From assembly GCA_014896235.1 (NCBI GenBank), contig JADBKU010000023.1, positions 124,001 through 188,000 on the forward strand: a stretch of 64,000 nucleotides of DNA. The letters run 5' to 3'. Under the pieces are notes generated by a model that searched no databases, was not told where the DNA came from, and saw only the letters and a program-made list of their open reading frames with translations. This DNA comes from a bacterium (GTDB lineage Bacteria > Desulfobacterota > Binatia > Binatales > Binataceae). Of this stretch, positions 38,237 through 46,787 are shown one piece after another. Numbering within the stretch: position 1 is the stretch's first letter; the number at the start of each line of letters is the position of its first letter. The position numbers were made by a program, and so were the translations under genes.

Positions 38237-38608
38237 TCAATCCGGACTCGTGACTTCGCGCAGGGCGCGAATCGCCTCGACCGCCGTCGGCACTCCGCTG
38301 TACTGCGAGAGATGGATAATCATCTCCTTGATCTCCTCGGGCGTGATTCCCAGATTGAGCGCGCCGCGCATGTGCGTGCGCAATTCCGGCCCGCGCGCCA
38401 GCGCCATCAGCGCCGCCATCGTGATGAACGAGCGGATTTTGATCGGCAATCCGGGCCGCGTCCAGATTTGCGCGAACAATTGCTCGTTGACGAAGTCGGC
38501 GAAGAATTTGTCGAATTTGCTGAAGTCCTCGTGTCGCTGGCGCGCCGCCTGCTCGCCCCAGAGTTGCGCGCGCAGTTTGATGCCTTTTTCGTGCAGATCA
38601 TCGGCCAT
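38237..38608 (-). CDS. Carboxymuconolactone-decarboxylase-family protein (paralogue)
   Basis: 123 residues. About two thirds identical by eye to the 36727-37104 protein, with the same RGPELRTHMRGALNLGITPEEIKEMI core. Flanking the dehydrogenase gene, it makes a paralogue pair, so the enzymes may form a hetero-oligomer or act on related substrates. No CxxC. Confidence 0.9.
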   Translation of the reverse strand: MADDLHEKGIKLRAQLWGEQAARQRHEDFSKFDKFFADFVNEQLFAQIWTRPGLPIKIRSFITMAALMALARGPELRTHMRGALNLGITPEEIKEMIIHLSQYSGVPTAVEAIRALREVTSPD

Positions 38609-38788
38609 GATCGTCAGCCTCCGTAAAAACCGCGGAACGCCATTGGCGTTCGCCGTCAGAGTCGTTGAATGTCGGGTCGTTCACGTTTCCTAAAGCATCG
38701 GTTCGGATTAACTGCAAGCGCGCCGCGGCGAACGGGAATCCGCGCGCGCCGGGCGTATGGCAAACGGCCTGACCGGTTGGTCGGGCGG

Positions 38789-38817
38789 TTGACTTCCGCG
38801 ATCCGGTGTTGCATGCT
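38789..38817 (+). promoter_or_regulatory. Promoter of the riboswitch-controlled sulfur operon
   Basis: TTGACT (38789-38794), 17-bp spacer, CATGCT (38812-38817). Transcription would start near 38824, just before the riboswitch P1 stem at 38836. The -35 is a good sigma-70 match, the -10 weak. Confidence 0.55.
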
Positions 38818-38835
38818 TGAAGGCCGGAATTTGCG

Positions 38836-38952
38836 GCCTTATCCAGAGCGGCGGAGGGACTGGCCCGACGATGCCGCAGCAACCGGCCCTTCGGGGTGCT
38901 GGTGCTAAGTCCTGCGGGATCCCCCCAGCGATGGGATCCTGGAAGATAAGGC
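38836..38952 (+). ncRNA. SAM-I (S-box) riboswitch
   Basis: Conserved S-box segments appear in order: CCTTATC (P1 5' strand, 38837-38843), AGAGCGGCGGAGGGACTGGCCCGA, the GCAACC core near 38877-38884, GGTGCTAAGTCCTGC (P3/J3-4 region), and GGAAGATAAGG closing P1 (38941-38951). CCTTATC pairs perfectly with GATAAGG. The RNA binds S-adenosylmethionine and turns transcription off. The 3' P1 strand with the following GCGAG can instead pair with CTCGTCTTATC at 38968-38978, so without SAM the downstream terminator is disrupted. Confidence 0.95.
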
Positions 38953-38964
38953 GAGAGTAAAGTT

Positions 38965-38997
38965 ACCCTCGTCTTATCGCCCGACGAGGGTTTTTGT
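38965..38997 (+). terminator. Riboswitch-controlled transcription terminator
   Basis: A 9-bp stem (38965-38973 with 38983-38991) and a TTTTT run. Its 5' arm overlaps the antiterminator partner (38968-38978) of the riboswitch P1 strand, so it forms only when SAM is bound. Sits 54 bp before the first gene of the sulfur operon. Confidence 0.93.
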
Positions 38998-39050
38998 TGC
39001 AACCTTTCCCGGCAGGACGCGACGCAGGCCGCAATCGTGGAGTGCGCAGC

Positions 39051-39782
39051 GTGGCGTCGTACGGCAAGAGCGAAACAGAGAGCAAGGCACCGATCTTGAT
39101 CGTCGGCGCCGGAGGCTTGGGCGCGCCTGCCGCGCTTGCGCTTGCGCGCGCGAATTGCGGCCCGCTTTTGCTGGTCGATCCCGATCCGGTCGAACTTTCC
39201 AATCTGCCCCGGCAAATAATTTATGGCGAAGCCGATATCGGCTCGGCAAAAGCGGTCGCGGCGGCGCGCCGGCTCGCGAAGATCGCGCGCGATCTTTCAG
39301 TCGAGACCGCGGTGGCTCGGCTCGACGACCGCAACGCCTCACGATATATCTCCCGCGCCGATTTCGTGATCGACGCGACCGACGATCCGGCGGCGAAATT
39401 CCTGATCAATGACGTATGCGTCGAGCTGGGCCGGCCGTTCGTTTATGGCGGCGTGCTCGGGTTGAGCGGGCAGGCGATGACCGTGATGCCGGGCGAGACG
39501 GCGTGCCTCAGATGCCTCTTCGAGACGCCGCCGGACATTGAAGAAACCGCAAGTTGCCGCGACGGGGGCATAATCGGACCGGTCGTGGGCGCGATCGGGA
39601 CGTTGCAGGCGTCAGAGGCGATCCGCGCCGCAGCCGGAATCAGGCCGACGCTCGCTGGCAAGATTCTTACGCTGGACGGTTCGCGCGCCGGGCGCATCCG
39701 AATCGCGCCGATTGCGGCGCGGCCCGGATGCGCTTGCGGAGCCGCGCGAGCGCAGCTTTCAGCCGCGAATGCGGCCCATTAG
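39051..39782 (+). CDS. ThiF/MoeB-family adenylyltransferase (E1-like)
   Basis: 243 residues. Activates the C-terminus of a ThiS/MoaD-type carrier by adenylation. ATP-binding LIVGAGGLGAPAALALARA, then PRQIIYGEADIGSAKA; ATDD; zinc Cys pairs CLRC and CACG; a Cys in TASCRDGGIIGPVVG. GTG 39051 with GGAG eight bases upstream is preferred to earlier TTG/GTG codons. First gene after the SAM riboswitch; its partner is likely the carrier at 41135. Confidence 0.9.
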   Translation: MASYGKSETESKAPILIVGAGGLGAPAALALARANCGPLLLVDPDPVELSNLPRQIIYGEADIGSAKAVAAARRLAKIARDLSVETAVARLDDRNASRYISRADFVIDATDDPAAKFLINDVCVELGRPFVYGGVLGLSGQAMTVMPGETACLRCLFETPPDIEETASCRDGGIIGPVVGAIGTLQASEAIRAAAGIRPTLAGKILTLDGSRAGRIRIAPIAARPGCACGAARAQLSAANAAH

Positions 39783-39793
39783 ACGAGGAAGCG

Positions 39794-41056
39794 ATGAGCT
39801 ACGTCACCAGTCTCAAGTGCCGCGAGTGTGGGCAGGACTATCCAATAAGTCCGCTCCACGTGTGCGAAACCTGCTTCGGTCCGCTCGAAGTGCAGTACGA
39901 CTACGCCAAAATTCGCGCCGCCGTTTCGCGCCCGACGATCGAGCGCCGGCCGCATAATTTGTGGCGCTACCGCGAGTTGTTGCCGGTCGAAGGCGAACCG
40001 GAAATCGGACCCTGCTCGGGTTTCACGCCGCTGGTGCGATGCGAGCGGCTTGGCTCCGAACTGGGGATCAAGAAGCTGTACGTCAAGGACGACACCGTCA
40101 ATCATCCGACGCTTTCCTACAAGGATCGCGTCGTCTCGGTGGCGATCAGCAAAGCGCGCGAATTCGGCTTTACCACCGTGTCGTGCGCATCGACCGGCAA
40201 CCTCGCGACGGCGGTGGCGGCGCACGCGGCGCGTGCGGGACTGAATTGCGTGATTTTCATGCCGGAGGGCGTCGAAACCGGCAAAATCGTCGGCTCGACG
40301 ATCTATGGCGCGCGCGTGATCACTATCCGCGGCAACTACGACGACGTGAACCGGCTGTGCAGCGAAATCGCGGACAAATACGGATGGGCGTTCGTCAATA
40401 TCAATTTGCGGCCGTATTACACGGAAGGCGCCAAAACGTTCGGCTTCGAGGTCGCCGAGCAGCTTGGATGGCGGTTGCCGGACCATATCGTGATGCCGAC
40501 CGCCGGCGGCACGATCCTGCCGAAGGTCGCCAAAGGCTTCAAGGAATTCCGCGAAGTCGGGCTGATCCGCGACGGCGAATTCAAGATTCACTGCGCGCAG
40601 GCGGCCGGTTCGGCGCCGGTGGTCCATGCCCTGCACAAGGGCACGGACCTGATCACGCCGGTCAAGCCCGACACGATCGCGAAGTCGATCGCGATCGGAA
40701 ACCCCGCCGACGGCTTTTACGTGCTGCGCGCGGTGCGCGAGTCCGGCGGATGGGGCGACGTGGCGACCGATCCGGAAATCATCGACGCCATCAAATTGCT
40801 CGCTTCGACGGAAGGCATTTTCGCCGAGCCCGCCGGCGGCACCACGCTTGCCGTGGCGATCAAGCTGATTCAGCAAAAGCGCATCAAGCCCGACGAAACC
40901 GTGGTCGTCTCGATTACCGGCAACGGCTACAAAACCGTCGAAGCGGTGGCGCAATCGATCGAGCAGCCCTGCGTTATCGAGGCGCGGCTCAAAGAGTTCG
41001 ACGCCCTTTACGAACGGCTCGGCGGCAGCCGCCGTCCGCTCGCGGGCGCGGCCTGA
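39794..41056 (+). CDS. thrC: Threonine synthase (PLP-dependent)
   Basis: 420 residues. N-terminal zinc ribbon CRECGQDYPISPLHVCETC, then PLP fold type II: NHPTLSYKDR with the PLP Lys, CASTGNLATAVAAHAA, PTAGGTILPK and SITGNGYK. Converts O-phosphohomoserine to threonine. In a SAM-regulated sulfur operon it may instead, or also, accept a sulfur nucleophile to give homocysteine; that is inference only. Good ribosome site (GAGGAAG). Confidence 0.9.
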   Translation: MSYVTSLKCRECGQDYPISPLHVCETCFGPLEVQYDYAKIRAAVSRPTIERRPHNLWRYRELLPVEGEPEIGPCSGFTPLVRCERLGSELGIKKLYVKDDTVNHPTLSYKDRVVSVAISKAREFGFTTVSCASTGNLATAVAAHAARAGLNCVIFMPEGVETGKIVGSTIYGARVITIRGNYDDVNRLCSEIADKYGWAFVNINLRPYYTEGAKTFGFEVAEQLGWRLPDHIVMPTAGGTILPKVAKGFKEFREVGLIRDGEFKIHCAQAAGSAPVVHALHKGTDLITPVKPDTIAKSIAIGNPADGFYVLRAVRESGGWGDVATDPEIIDAIKLLASTEGIFAEPAGGTTLAVAIKLIQQKRIKPDETVVVSITGNGYKTVEAVAQSIEQPCVIEARLKEFDALYERLGGSRRPLAGAA

Positions 41057-41134
41057 GGCTTGCGGGACGGCCTTGCGCCGCATAACGATTAAGGACTGGC
41101 ATCGTAGTTTTCCAGGGAGGTCGCATCTGACGCC

Positions 41135-41413
41135 ATGCCGATAAAGGTTCGAGTTCCAACCCCATTGCGCCGCTTCACCGGAGGAGTCGACGAAGTCGTC
41201 GCCGACGGCGATTCGATTAAGAACGTGATCGAAGACCTCGAGCGCCGCCATCCGGGAATCCGCGAGCGCTTGCTGGACGACAGCGGCGAGCTGCGCCGTT
41301 TCGTCAACGTCTATCTGAATGGCGACGATATCCGGTTCCTCAACCAGCTCAACTCGAAGGTCAAGGATGGCGACGATATCTCAATCGTCCCTGCGATCGC
41401 GGGCGGAAGGTAG
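41135..41413 (+). CDS. ThiS/MoaD-like sulfur-carrier protein ending in Gly-Gly-Arg
   Basis: 92-residue beta-grasp protein: MPIKVRVPTPLRRFTGG, a helix RRHPGIRERLLDD, FVNVYLNGDDIRFLN, then VKDGDDISIVPAIAGGR. It resembles mycobacterial CysO, which ends in Gly-Gly and carries sulfur as a thiocarboxylate. Here the stop follows an extra Arg, so the Gly-Gly is not terminal as encoded; it would need trimming before adenylation. Wolinella HcyS has a comparable extra residue removed by a JAMM protease (HcyD); none is seen in this operon. The cysteine synthase overlaps its 3' end. Confidence 0.88.
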   Translation: MPIKVRVPTPLRRFTGGVDEVVADGDSIKNVIEDLERRHPGIRERLLDDSGELRRFVNVYLNGDDIRFLNQLNSKVKDGDDISIVPAIAGGR

Positions 41414-42413
41414 CGCGGAAACCGTTCCGACGCCGCGCGCCCAAAGCGTGCTCGAGCTGATCGGCAATACGCCGCTGCTCGAAATCACGCGCCTGACCGA
41501 CGGCCTGCTGCGGCCGGGAGTGCGGATTTTCGCCAAGCTCGAAGGATTCAATCCGGGCGGCTCGGTCAAGGATCGTCCAGCCCGTAAGATGATCGAGCTG
41601 GGTCTTGCCCGCGGCGAGCTTCGCCCCGGCAAGGTGATTCTCGATTCGACTTCCGGCAATACCGGAATCGCGCTTGCGATGGTCGGCGCGGCGCTCGGTT
41701 ATCCGGTCGAGCTGGTGATGGCGTCGAACGTCAGCCGCGAACGCAAGAAAATTATCGAGGCGTTCGGCGCCAAACCGATCTATTCCGATCCGCTCGAAGG
41801 CTCCGACGGCGCGATCCGCCTGTGCCGCAAGCTGATCGAGTCCGACCCCGACCGGTACTTCAAGCCCGACCAGTACAACAATGAGGCGAATCCGCTCGCC
41901 CATTTTGAAACCACCGGTCCCGAAATCTGGCGTCAGACCGGCGGCGCGGTGACCCATTTCGTCGCGGGCATCGGCACCAGCGGAACGGTGATGGGCACGG
42001 GCCGGTTCCTCAAGTCGCGCAATCCGGACGTGCGGGTAATCGCCGTCGAGCCTGACGACCCGATGCACGGTCTTGAAGGACTTAAACACATGGCGTCGTC
42101 GATCGTTCCCGGCATCTACCGCGAGAACGAACTCGACGGCAAAATCGCGGTCAGCACCGAAGACGCTTACGAGATGGTCTATGCGCTTGGCCAGTTCGAG
42201 GGTTTGCTGGTCGGCCAGTCGTCGGGGGCCGCGATGGTCGCGGCGTTGAAAGTGGCGCGCTCGCTGCGCGACGGCGTTGTCGTGACCGTTTTCAGCGACT
42301 TTGGCGACAAATACCTATCCACGAATCTTTGGATTGGATGGCAGGAGTGGCGCCGCGAACATCTGCAGCGCCTGATTCGCAAATGGAACGTATCCGCGAA
42401 CGCTACTACCTGA
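41367..42413 (+). CDS. cysM: Cysteine synthase family protein (CysM/CysK-like)
   Basis: 348 residues, PLP fold type II: LELIGNTPLLEI, FNPGGSVKDRPA with the PLP Lys, DSTSGNTGIALAM, GIGTSGTVMGTGRFLK, and GQSSGAAM. CysM uses a carrier thiocarboxylate and O-phosphoserine in Mycobacterium; the adjacent carrier and E1-like genes favour that here. The start overlaps the carrier gene by 47 nt; no better start is seen, so the first ~30 residues are uncertain. Confidence 0.9.
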   Translation: MATISQSSLRSRAEGSAETVPTPRAQSVLELIGNTPLLEITRLTDGLLRPGVRIFAKLEGFNPGGSVKDRPARKMIELGLARGELRPGKVILDSTSGNTGIALAMVGAALGYPVELVMASNVSRERKKIIEAFGAKPIYSDPLEGSDGAIRLCRKLIESDPDRYFKPDQYNNEANPLAHFETTGPEIWRQTGGAVTHFVAGIGTSGTVMGTGRFLKSRNPDVRVIAVEPDDPMHGLEGLKHMASSIVPGIYRENELDGKIAVSTEDAYEMVYALGQFEGLLVGQSSGAAMVAALKVARSLRDGVVVTVFSDFGDKYLSTNLWIGWQEWRREHLQRLIRKWNVSANATT

Positions 42414-42628
42414 GCTATCCACGCGCTTTGATCCGTGAGCCGATCCTCTACCATCTGGTCAAGAAGTTCGACCTGATGTTCAATATCCGCGGCGCGAGCG
42501 TCTCGGAAGAGATGGGCCTCGTCGCGGTTGAATTCGAGGGTTCCGCGGAGCAGCTCGAACGCGCGCTCGCGTGGCTCCGCACCAGCGGCGTCACCGTCGA
42601 GCCGATCGAAAAAAACGTTATCGAGTAA
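42383..42628 (+). CDS. NIL-domain protein
   Basis: 81 residues. RIRERYYLSYPRALIREPILYHLVKKFDLMFNIRGASVSEEMGLVAVEFEG matches the NIL (ferredoxin-like) domain found at the C-terminus of MetN methionine ABC ATPases and as small stand-alone proteins in methionine/sulfur operons. Possibly senses methionine or joins the transfer complex. Overlaps the cysteine synthase by 31 nt. Confidence 0.85.
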   Translation: MERIRERYYLSYPRALIREPILYHLVKKFDLMFNIRGASVSEEMGLVAVEFEGSAEQLERALAWLRTSGVTVEPIEKNVIE

Positions 42629-42672
42629 TCGCTCCACAAGGCGCGCGGAGCGCCGGGGCGGCCCAATCAACG

Positions 42673-43350
42673 ATGACTCTCAGCGATCGCCAGATCGAGC
42701 GTTACAGCCGGCAGATTATCGTTCCCGGTTTCGGCGGCGCCGCGCAGGAGCGCCTGCTCGCGGCGCGCCTCGCGATACTCGCCGATTCGAACGAGGTCGA
42801 GCCGGCGCTCTCATATTTCGCCGGCGCCGGGATCGGCCATATCACGCTGGTCGTACCCGGCGAGCGCGCCGCCGCCGCAGAGCGCGCCGCCCGGATTCGA
42901 GATTTGAATTCCGACGTCGTTCTGGCGCATGCCGCGAGCGTTCCCGCCGAAATCGATTTGCTGTTTGCGCTGGTCGGCGGTCCGGAATCGCGCGCGGCGC
43001 TCGACGCCGACTCGGGCCGTCTGCGATCCGGCGCGATGATCGTAATTCGGATCGACGCGCCTGCGCGTATCGCGGTTATTCCGGCTGGCGCGGGATGTCC
43101 GCGATGCGTCGGCGATGCGCTGCTCGATCCGCCGCGGGCGCGCGCGGAACATGCGGAATTCGTCGCGATGGTCGCGGCGATCGAAGCGCTCAAGCTGCTG
43201 GCGGGACTCGCGGCGGCGAACGCGGCCGCGCTAATCGAATTCGATGGCCCTGCCGCGTCGGCCCGGCCGCTGCCGGTTCGCAACCTGATTGCCGCGGCAG
43301 CCGTCTGCGGATGCCGCCGCACGGCAGCGAGCGCTTCCGCTTCCCGATGA
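42673..43350 (+). CDS. Degenerate ThiF/MoeB-like protein
   Basis: 225 residues. Begins like MoeB/ThiF (LSDRQIERYSRQIIVPGFGGAAQERLLAARLAIL) but the expected Gly-x-Gly-Gly-x-Gly ATP loop is absent (ADSNEVEPALSYFAGAG), and the adenylation Asp/Arg residues are not obvious. The zinc Cys pairs survive (GCPRC, VCGCR). It probably cannot adenylate and may be a partner, regulator or scaffold of the first E1-like protein. Its stop overlaps the next gene (ATGA). Confidence 0.8.
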   Translation: MTLSDRQIERYSRQIIVPGFGGAAQERLLAARLAILADSNEVEPALSYFAGAGIGHITLVVPGERAAAAERAARIRDLNSDVVLAHAASVPAEIDLLFALVGGPESRAALDADSGRLRSGAMIVIRIDAPARIAVIPAGAGCPRCVGDALLDPPRARAEHAEFVAMVAAIEALKLLAGLAAANAAALIEFDGPAASARPLPVRNLIAAAAVCGCRRTAASASASR

Positions 43351-44093
43351 TTGCGCCGTTGTCCCGGTTTCGCGTCTGGCTGTTCGATTTCGACAATACC
43401 CTTGCGGCGCTCGAGCGCGAGGTCGATTGGCCGGGCGGCCGGCGCAAACTTGAAGCGTTTTTGCGCGCCGAGTTTGCTGCGCGCGGCCTCGACGACGCAA
43501 TCTTCAGCGAAATTCCGCGCGGCAATCTTCCGCTATATGCGGCCTTGCACGCGCGATGGCTGCGTGGCGGGGCAAGTTCGAGACTGACCGACGCGGCCGC
43601 GCTGCTGCAGTCGGCGTCGGCGATAATCGAAGCAATCGAGCTTGACGGCGTCGATCGCGCGGCGCCGCTGCCGGGCGCGCCCGAATTATTGCGGCGGCTG
43701 GCTGGCGACGGCCGCACGATTGCGATCGTCACTTCAAACTCCTCGCGCACGGTCGCACGCTGGCTGGAGGGCTATCGGCTGGCCGGGACGGTTGCGACGA
43801 TCGTCGGCCGCGATTCGGCGCTCGCGCTGAAACCCTCGTCGGAAATGATTTATCGCGCGCTCGAATTGTGCGGCGCGCCGCCCGAAGACGCGATTTTCGT
43901 GGGCGACAGCGAAGCTGATTACCGCGCCGCAAGCGCCGTGCGGGTTCGCTTCCTCGCGATCAAACCTGATCGGTCCACAGATGGATGGCTGGCGGCGCTC
44001 GATTCAGCGGACATTTTTGCTTCGCCCGGAGCTATCGCGGCCGAGTTCGATGAGGATTCGGCGTTTAGGCGGCGCCATCTGGATAAGCTGTGA
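43347..44093 (+). CDS. HAD-family hydrolase
   Basis: 248 residues. VWLFDFDNTLAALE is motif I with the nucleophile Asp; IVTSNSSRTV motif II; KPSSEMIYRAL motif III; VGDSEADYRAA motif IV. A phosphatase, substrate unknown; in this operon it might act on a phospho-amino-acid or on 3'-phosphoadenosine nucleotides, inference only. Translationally coupled to the degenerate E1-like gene. Confidence 0.88.
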   Translation: MIAPLSRFRVWLFDFDNTLAALEREVDWPGGRRKLEAFLRAEFAARGLDDAIFSEIPRGNLPLYAALHARWLRGGASSRLTDAAALLQSASAIIEAIELDGVDRAAPLPGAPELLRRLAGDGRTIAIVTSNSSRTVARWLEGYRLAGTVATIVGRDSALALKPSSEMIYRALELCGAPPEDAIFVGDSEADYRAASAVRVRFLAIKPDRSTDGWLAALDSADIFASPGAIAAEFDEDSAFRRRHLDKL

Positions 44094-44181
44094 GCGCATC
44101 GCACGGGTTGCAAGAGCCTGGAAAATTACATAACTTATTGCACCAAACAAGTAATCTATTTGGGAGCTGCATCCTTTCACA

Positions 44182-44724
44182 ATGAGCGAAGGTTTCACCC
44201 TGTGGTTCACCGGATTGTCCGGCGCCGGCAAATCGACGCTGGCCAATCTGGCGGCTGAAGAGCTGCGCCGCCGCGGCCATCGCGTCGAAATTCTCGACGG
44301 CGACGAGGTTCGCACCAATCTTTCCAAAGGTCTCGGATTTTCCAAGGAAGACCGAGACACCAATATCCGGCGCATCGGATGGGTCTGCCGGCTGCTGGCG
44401 CGCAACGGCGTGATCGCGATTTCGGCGGCGATTTCGCCTTATCGCGAAATCCGCGACGAAGTGCGCAAGATGCACGACCGCTTCTTTGAAGTTTTCGTGA
44501 AATGCCCGATTTCGGTGCTCGCCGAACGCGACGTCAAGGGTCTCTACAAAAAGGCGCTCGCCGGCGAAATCAAGAATTTCACCGGCGTCTCGGACCCCTA
44601 CGAAGAGCCGTTAAGTCCGGAGCTGGTGGTGGAAACCGATCGCGAATCGCACGAGGAGAGCCTCGGCAAGTTGTTGAGCGCGCTCGAAGCGCGGCAGCTT
44701 ATCCGCAACGGAGGCGCGCGATGA
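44182..44724 (+). CDS. cysC: Adenylylsulfate (APS) kinase
   Basis: 180 residues. Walker [10 protein letters not shown], then [30 protein letters not shown] and GVSDPYEEP. Phosphorylates APS to PAPS in sulfate activation. It follows an 88-bp AT-richer gap after the HAD gene, so may have its own promoter. Coupled by ATGA to the sulfurylase gene. Confidence 0.95.
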   Translation: MSEGFTLWFTGLSGAGKSTLANLAAEELRRRGHRVEILDGDEVRTNLSKGLGFSKEDRDTNIRRIGWVCRLLARNGVIAISAAISPYREIRDEVRKMHDRFFEVFVKCPISVLAERDVKGLYKKALAGEIKNFTGVSDPYEEPLSPELVVETDRESHEESLGKLLSALEARQLIRNGGAR

Positions 44725-45899
44725 GTTCGGAAAATCGAGACGCAATCACGCCGCACGGCGGCGCGGAATTGGTGGATCGCACGGTGCCTGCGCCGGAACG
44801 CGCCGCCGCTCGCGCGCACGCCGCCAAACTGCCCGTCATCGCGCTCGGCGCGCGCGAGCTTGCCGACCTCGAGATGCTGTCCACCGGCGCCTTTTCGCCG
44901 CTTACCGGCTTCATGGGCGAGGCGGATTATCAGCGCAGCCGCGACGATCTGCGCCTTGCGAACGGGGTTCCGTGGTCGATTCCGATCACGCTTGGCGTGG
45001 ACGACGCCGCGGCGCGCGAACTGAAGCCCGGGCAGGAGATTGCGCTCGCCGCTGACGGCGGCCTGCGGATTGCCACTCTGAAAATCAGCGAGATCTATCG
45101 CGTCGATCGCAAGCGCGAGGCCGAGGCCGTCTTCGGCACGGCCGACGACGCGCATCCGGGGGCAAAAAACGTCACTTCGACCCCGCCCTGGTGCGTCGCC
45201 GGACCCGTATCGCTGTTCGAGGATATTCCGGGCCGCACGTTCCTTGAGTATCCGCGCGAGCCGCGGCAGACGCGCGCCGCGTTTCGCGAGCTGGGATGGC
45301 GCCGGATCGTCGCTTTCCAAACCCGCAATCCCACCCATCGCGCGCACGAGTATATCCAGAAGGCGGCGCTCGAAATCTGCGACGGCCTGCTGGTCCATCC
45401 GCTGGTCGGCGAGACCAAGAGCGACGACGTTCCCGCCGCGGTCCGGATGGAAACCTACAAGGTGCTGCTCGACAAATATTATCCGAAGGGACGTGCGATG
45501 CTCGCAGTGATGCCGGCGCATATGCGCTACGGCGGGCCGCGCGAGGCGATTTTGCATGCGATTATCCGGCGCAATTACGGATGCACCCATTTCATCGTCG
45601 GGCGCGACCACGCCGGCGTCGGCAATTATTACGGCACCTACGACGCGCAAAAGATTTTCGACCGTTATGCGCATCAGGAGATCGGCATCACCACGCTGAA
45701 TTTCGAAAACACTTTCTATTGCGGCAAATGCGGCGGGATGGCCTCGTACAAGACCTGTCCGCACGCGGACGCCGATCGCTTGCTGCTCTCCGGCACGAAG
45801 GTGCGCGAGATGCTGCGGGCGGGTCAGGCCCCGCCGCCGGAGTATACGCGCCCGGAGATCGCGGAGATTCTGGTCCGCGCGATGCGCGTGCCGTCGTAA
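44721..45899 (+). CDS. sat: Sulfate adenylyltransferase (ATP sulfurylase)
   Basis: 392 residues, single-chain form. [12 protein letters not shown] and GRDHAGVG are the nucleotide-binding signatures; [10 protein letters not shown] in the N-terminal domain; Cys-rich [15 protein letters not shown] in the C-terminal domain. Makes APS from sulfate and ATP. Starts as ATGA over the cysC stop. Terminator follows. Confidence 0.95.
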   Translation: MSSENRDAITPHGGAELVDRTVPAPERAAARAHAAKLPVIALGARELADLEMLSTGAFSPLTGFMGEADYQRSRDDLRLANGVPWSIPITLGVDDAAARELKPGQEIALAADGGLRIATLKISEIYRVDRKREAEAVFGTADDAHPGAKNVTSTPPWCVAGPVSLFEDIPGRTFLEYPREPRQTRAAFRELGWRRIVAFQTRNPTHRAHEYIQKAALEICDGLLVHPLVGETKSDDVPAAVRMETYKVLLDKYYPKGRAMLAVMPAHMRYGGPREAILHAIIRRNYGCTHFIVGRDHAGVGNYYGTYDAQKIFDRYAHQEIGITTLNFENTFYCGKCGGMASYKTCPHADADRLLLSGTKVREMLRAGQAPPPEYTRPEIAEILVRAMRVPS

Positions 45900-45926
45900 T
45901 TCGCGCGCGTCGATCGATAAAATCAG

Positions 45927-45960
45927 ACGGGGCGAAGCTGTCGCGGCTCAGCCCCGTTTT
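45927..45960 (+). terminator. Rho-independent terminator of the sulfur operon
   Basis: ACGGGGC (45927-45933) pairs with GCCCCGT (45951-45957), inner AGC/GCT adds stem, and TTTT follows. Lies 28 bp after the sat stop. Confidence 0.8.
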
Positions 45961-45970
45961 CGTCCACGGG

Positions 45971-46672
45971 TCAGCTTGATTGCGCCTGGCGCTTGGCGTC
46001 CACCGGCGGCGTGGGTTCGCTCAACCGGCGAAGAACTTCCTCGTCAGACATCTCGTAGATACGCTCGCGCCCCGGCGGAAATTGCATCATCGGCTTTGAC
46101 GGATCAGGCTTGGGATTGGCGACCGCGCCGCCGCGCGATTCAAACGCCGGCGGATTCTTGAAGCGCGCCAGATCCGACGGCGAGATTCCCGCCAGCTTCA
46201 CCACTTCGGGATCGATCCACGCCTCGGCGTCGATCGGCTTGCCCTCGGAAGTCGAAAACTCGAGCATGATTCCTTCGGGCGCGGCCAGATAGATCGATTT
46301 GCAGAAACCATGGTCGATCGGACCCATCACCCAATAGCCATGGGAGCGCACCCGATCGCGAATCGCCAGCAAATCGGCCTCGGTATCGACGTTCAGCGCC
46401 AGATGCTGCATCACCCCCGCCGCGACCGGCGCCGCGGTCCATGCCGGATGCGACACGCCCATGACAGGCTGAATCTCGCCGATCTCCTGCGACTGCACGA
46501 AGGCGATCGAGCTGTTCCCCATCTTCAGAAAACCGTGGAAGGTGCGATCCACGCCATGCATCCAATAGAGCGCGACCAACTCCATCCCAACGACCTGGGT
46601 GTAGAACTCGATTTCTTTCTTGATGTCCTTGGTGCAAATCGCGATGTGGTGAACTCCGTTTGGCAGACCCAT
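45971..46672 (-). CDS. VOC (glyoxalase/dioxygenase) superfamily protein
   Basis: 233 residues. GVHHIAICTKDIKKEIEFYTQVVGMELV, a His in MQHLALNVD and a Glu in EGIMLEFST give the metal-site pattern of a vicinal-oxygen-chelate fold. A long tail follows. Could be glyoxalase-like or a ring-cleaving dioxygenase. ATG 46672 with GGAGG is chosen. Confidence 0.85.
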   Translation of the reverse strand: MGLPNGVHHIAICTKDIKKEIEFYTQVVGMELVALYWMHGVDRTFHGFLKMGNSSIAFVQSQEIGEIQPVMGVSHPAWTAAPVAAGVMQHLALNVDTEADLLAIRDRVRSHGYWVMGPIDHGFCKSIYLAAPEGIMLEFSTSEGKPIDAEAWIDPEVVKLAGISPSDLARFKNPPAFESRGGAVANPKPDPSKPMMQFPPGRERIYEMSDEEVLRRLSEPTPPVDAKRQAQSS

Positions 46673-46787
46673 GGCGGCATCCTCCGTGCGAAAGTCAGCG
46701 AGACTCGGTCGCCACGCCTCGCGGCGTCGATAATGGCACGAAACGCCCCCGGCAGGTGAGCGCCTTAAAGCGGCGCACAAGGATGGT

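Noticed and set aside
45296-45979. Long alternate frame within sat
   Set aside because: Arg/Ala-rich shadow of a clear ATP sulfurylase in another frame; typical for GC-rich DNA.
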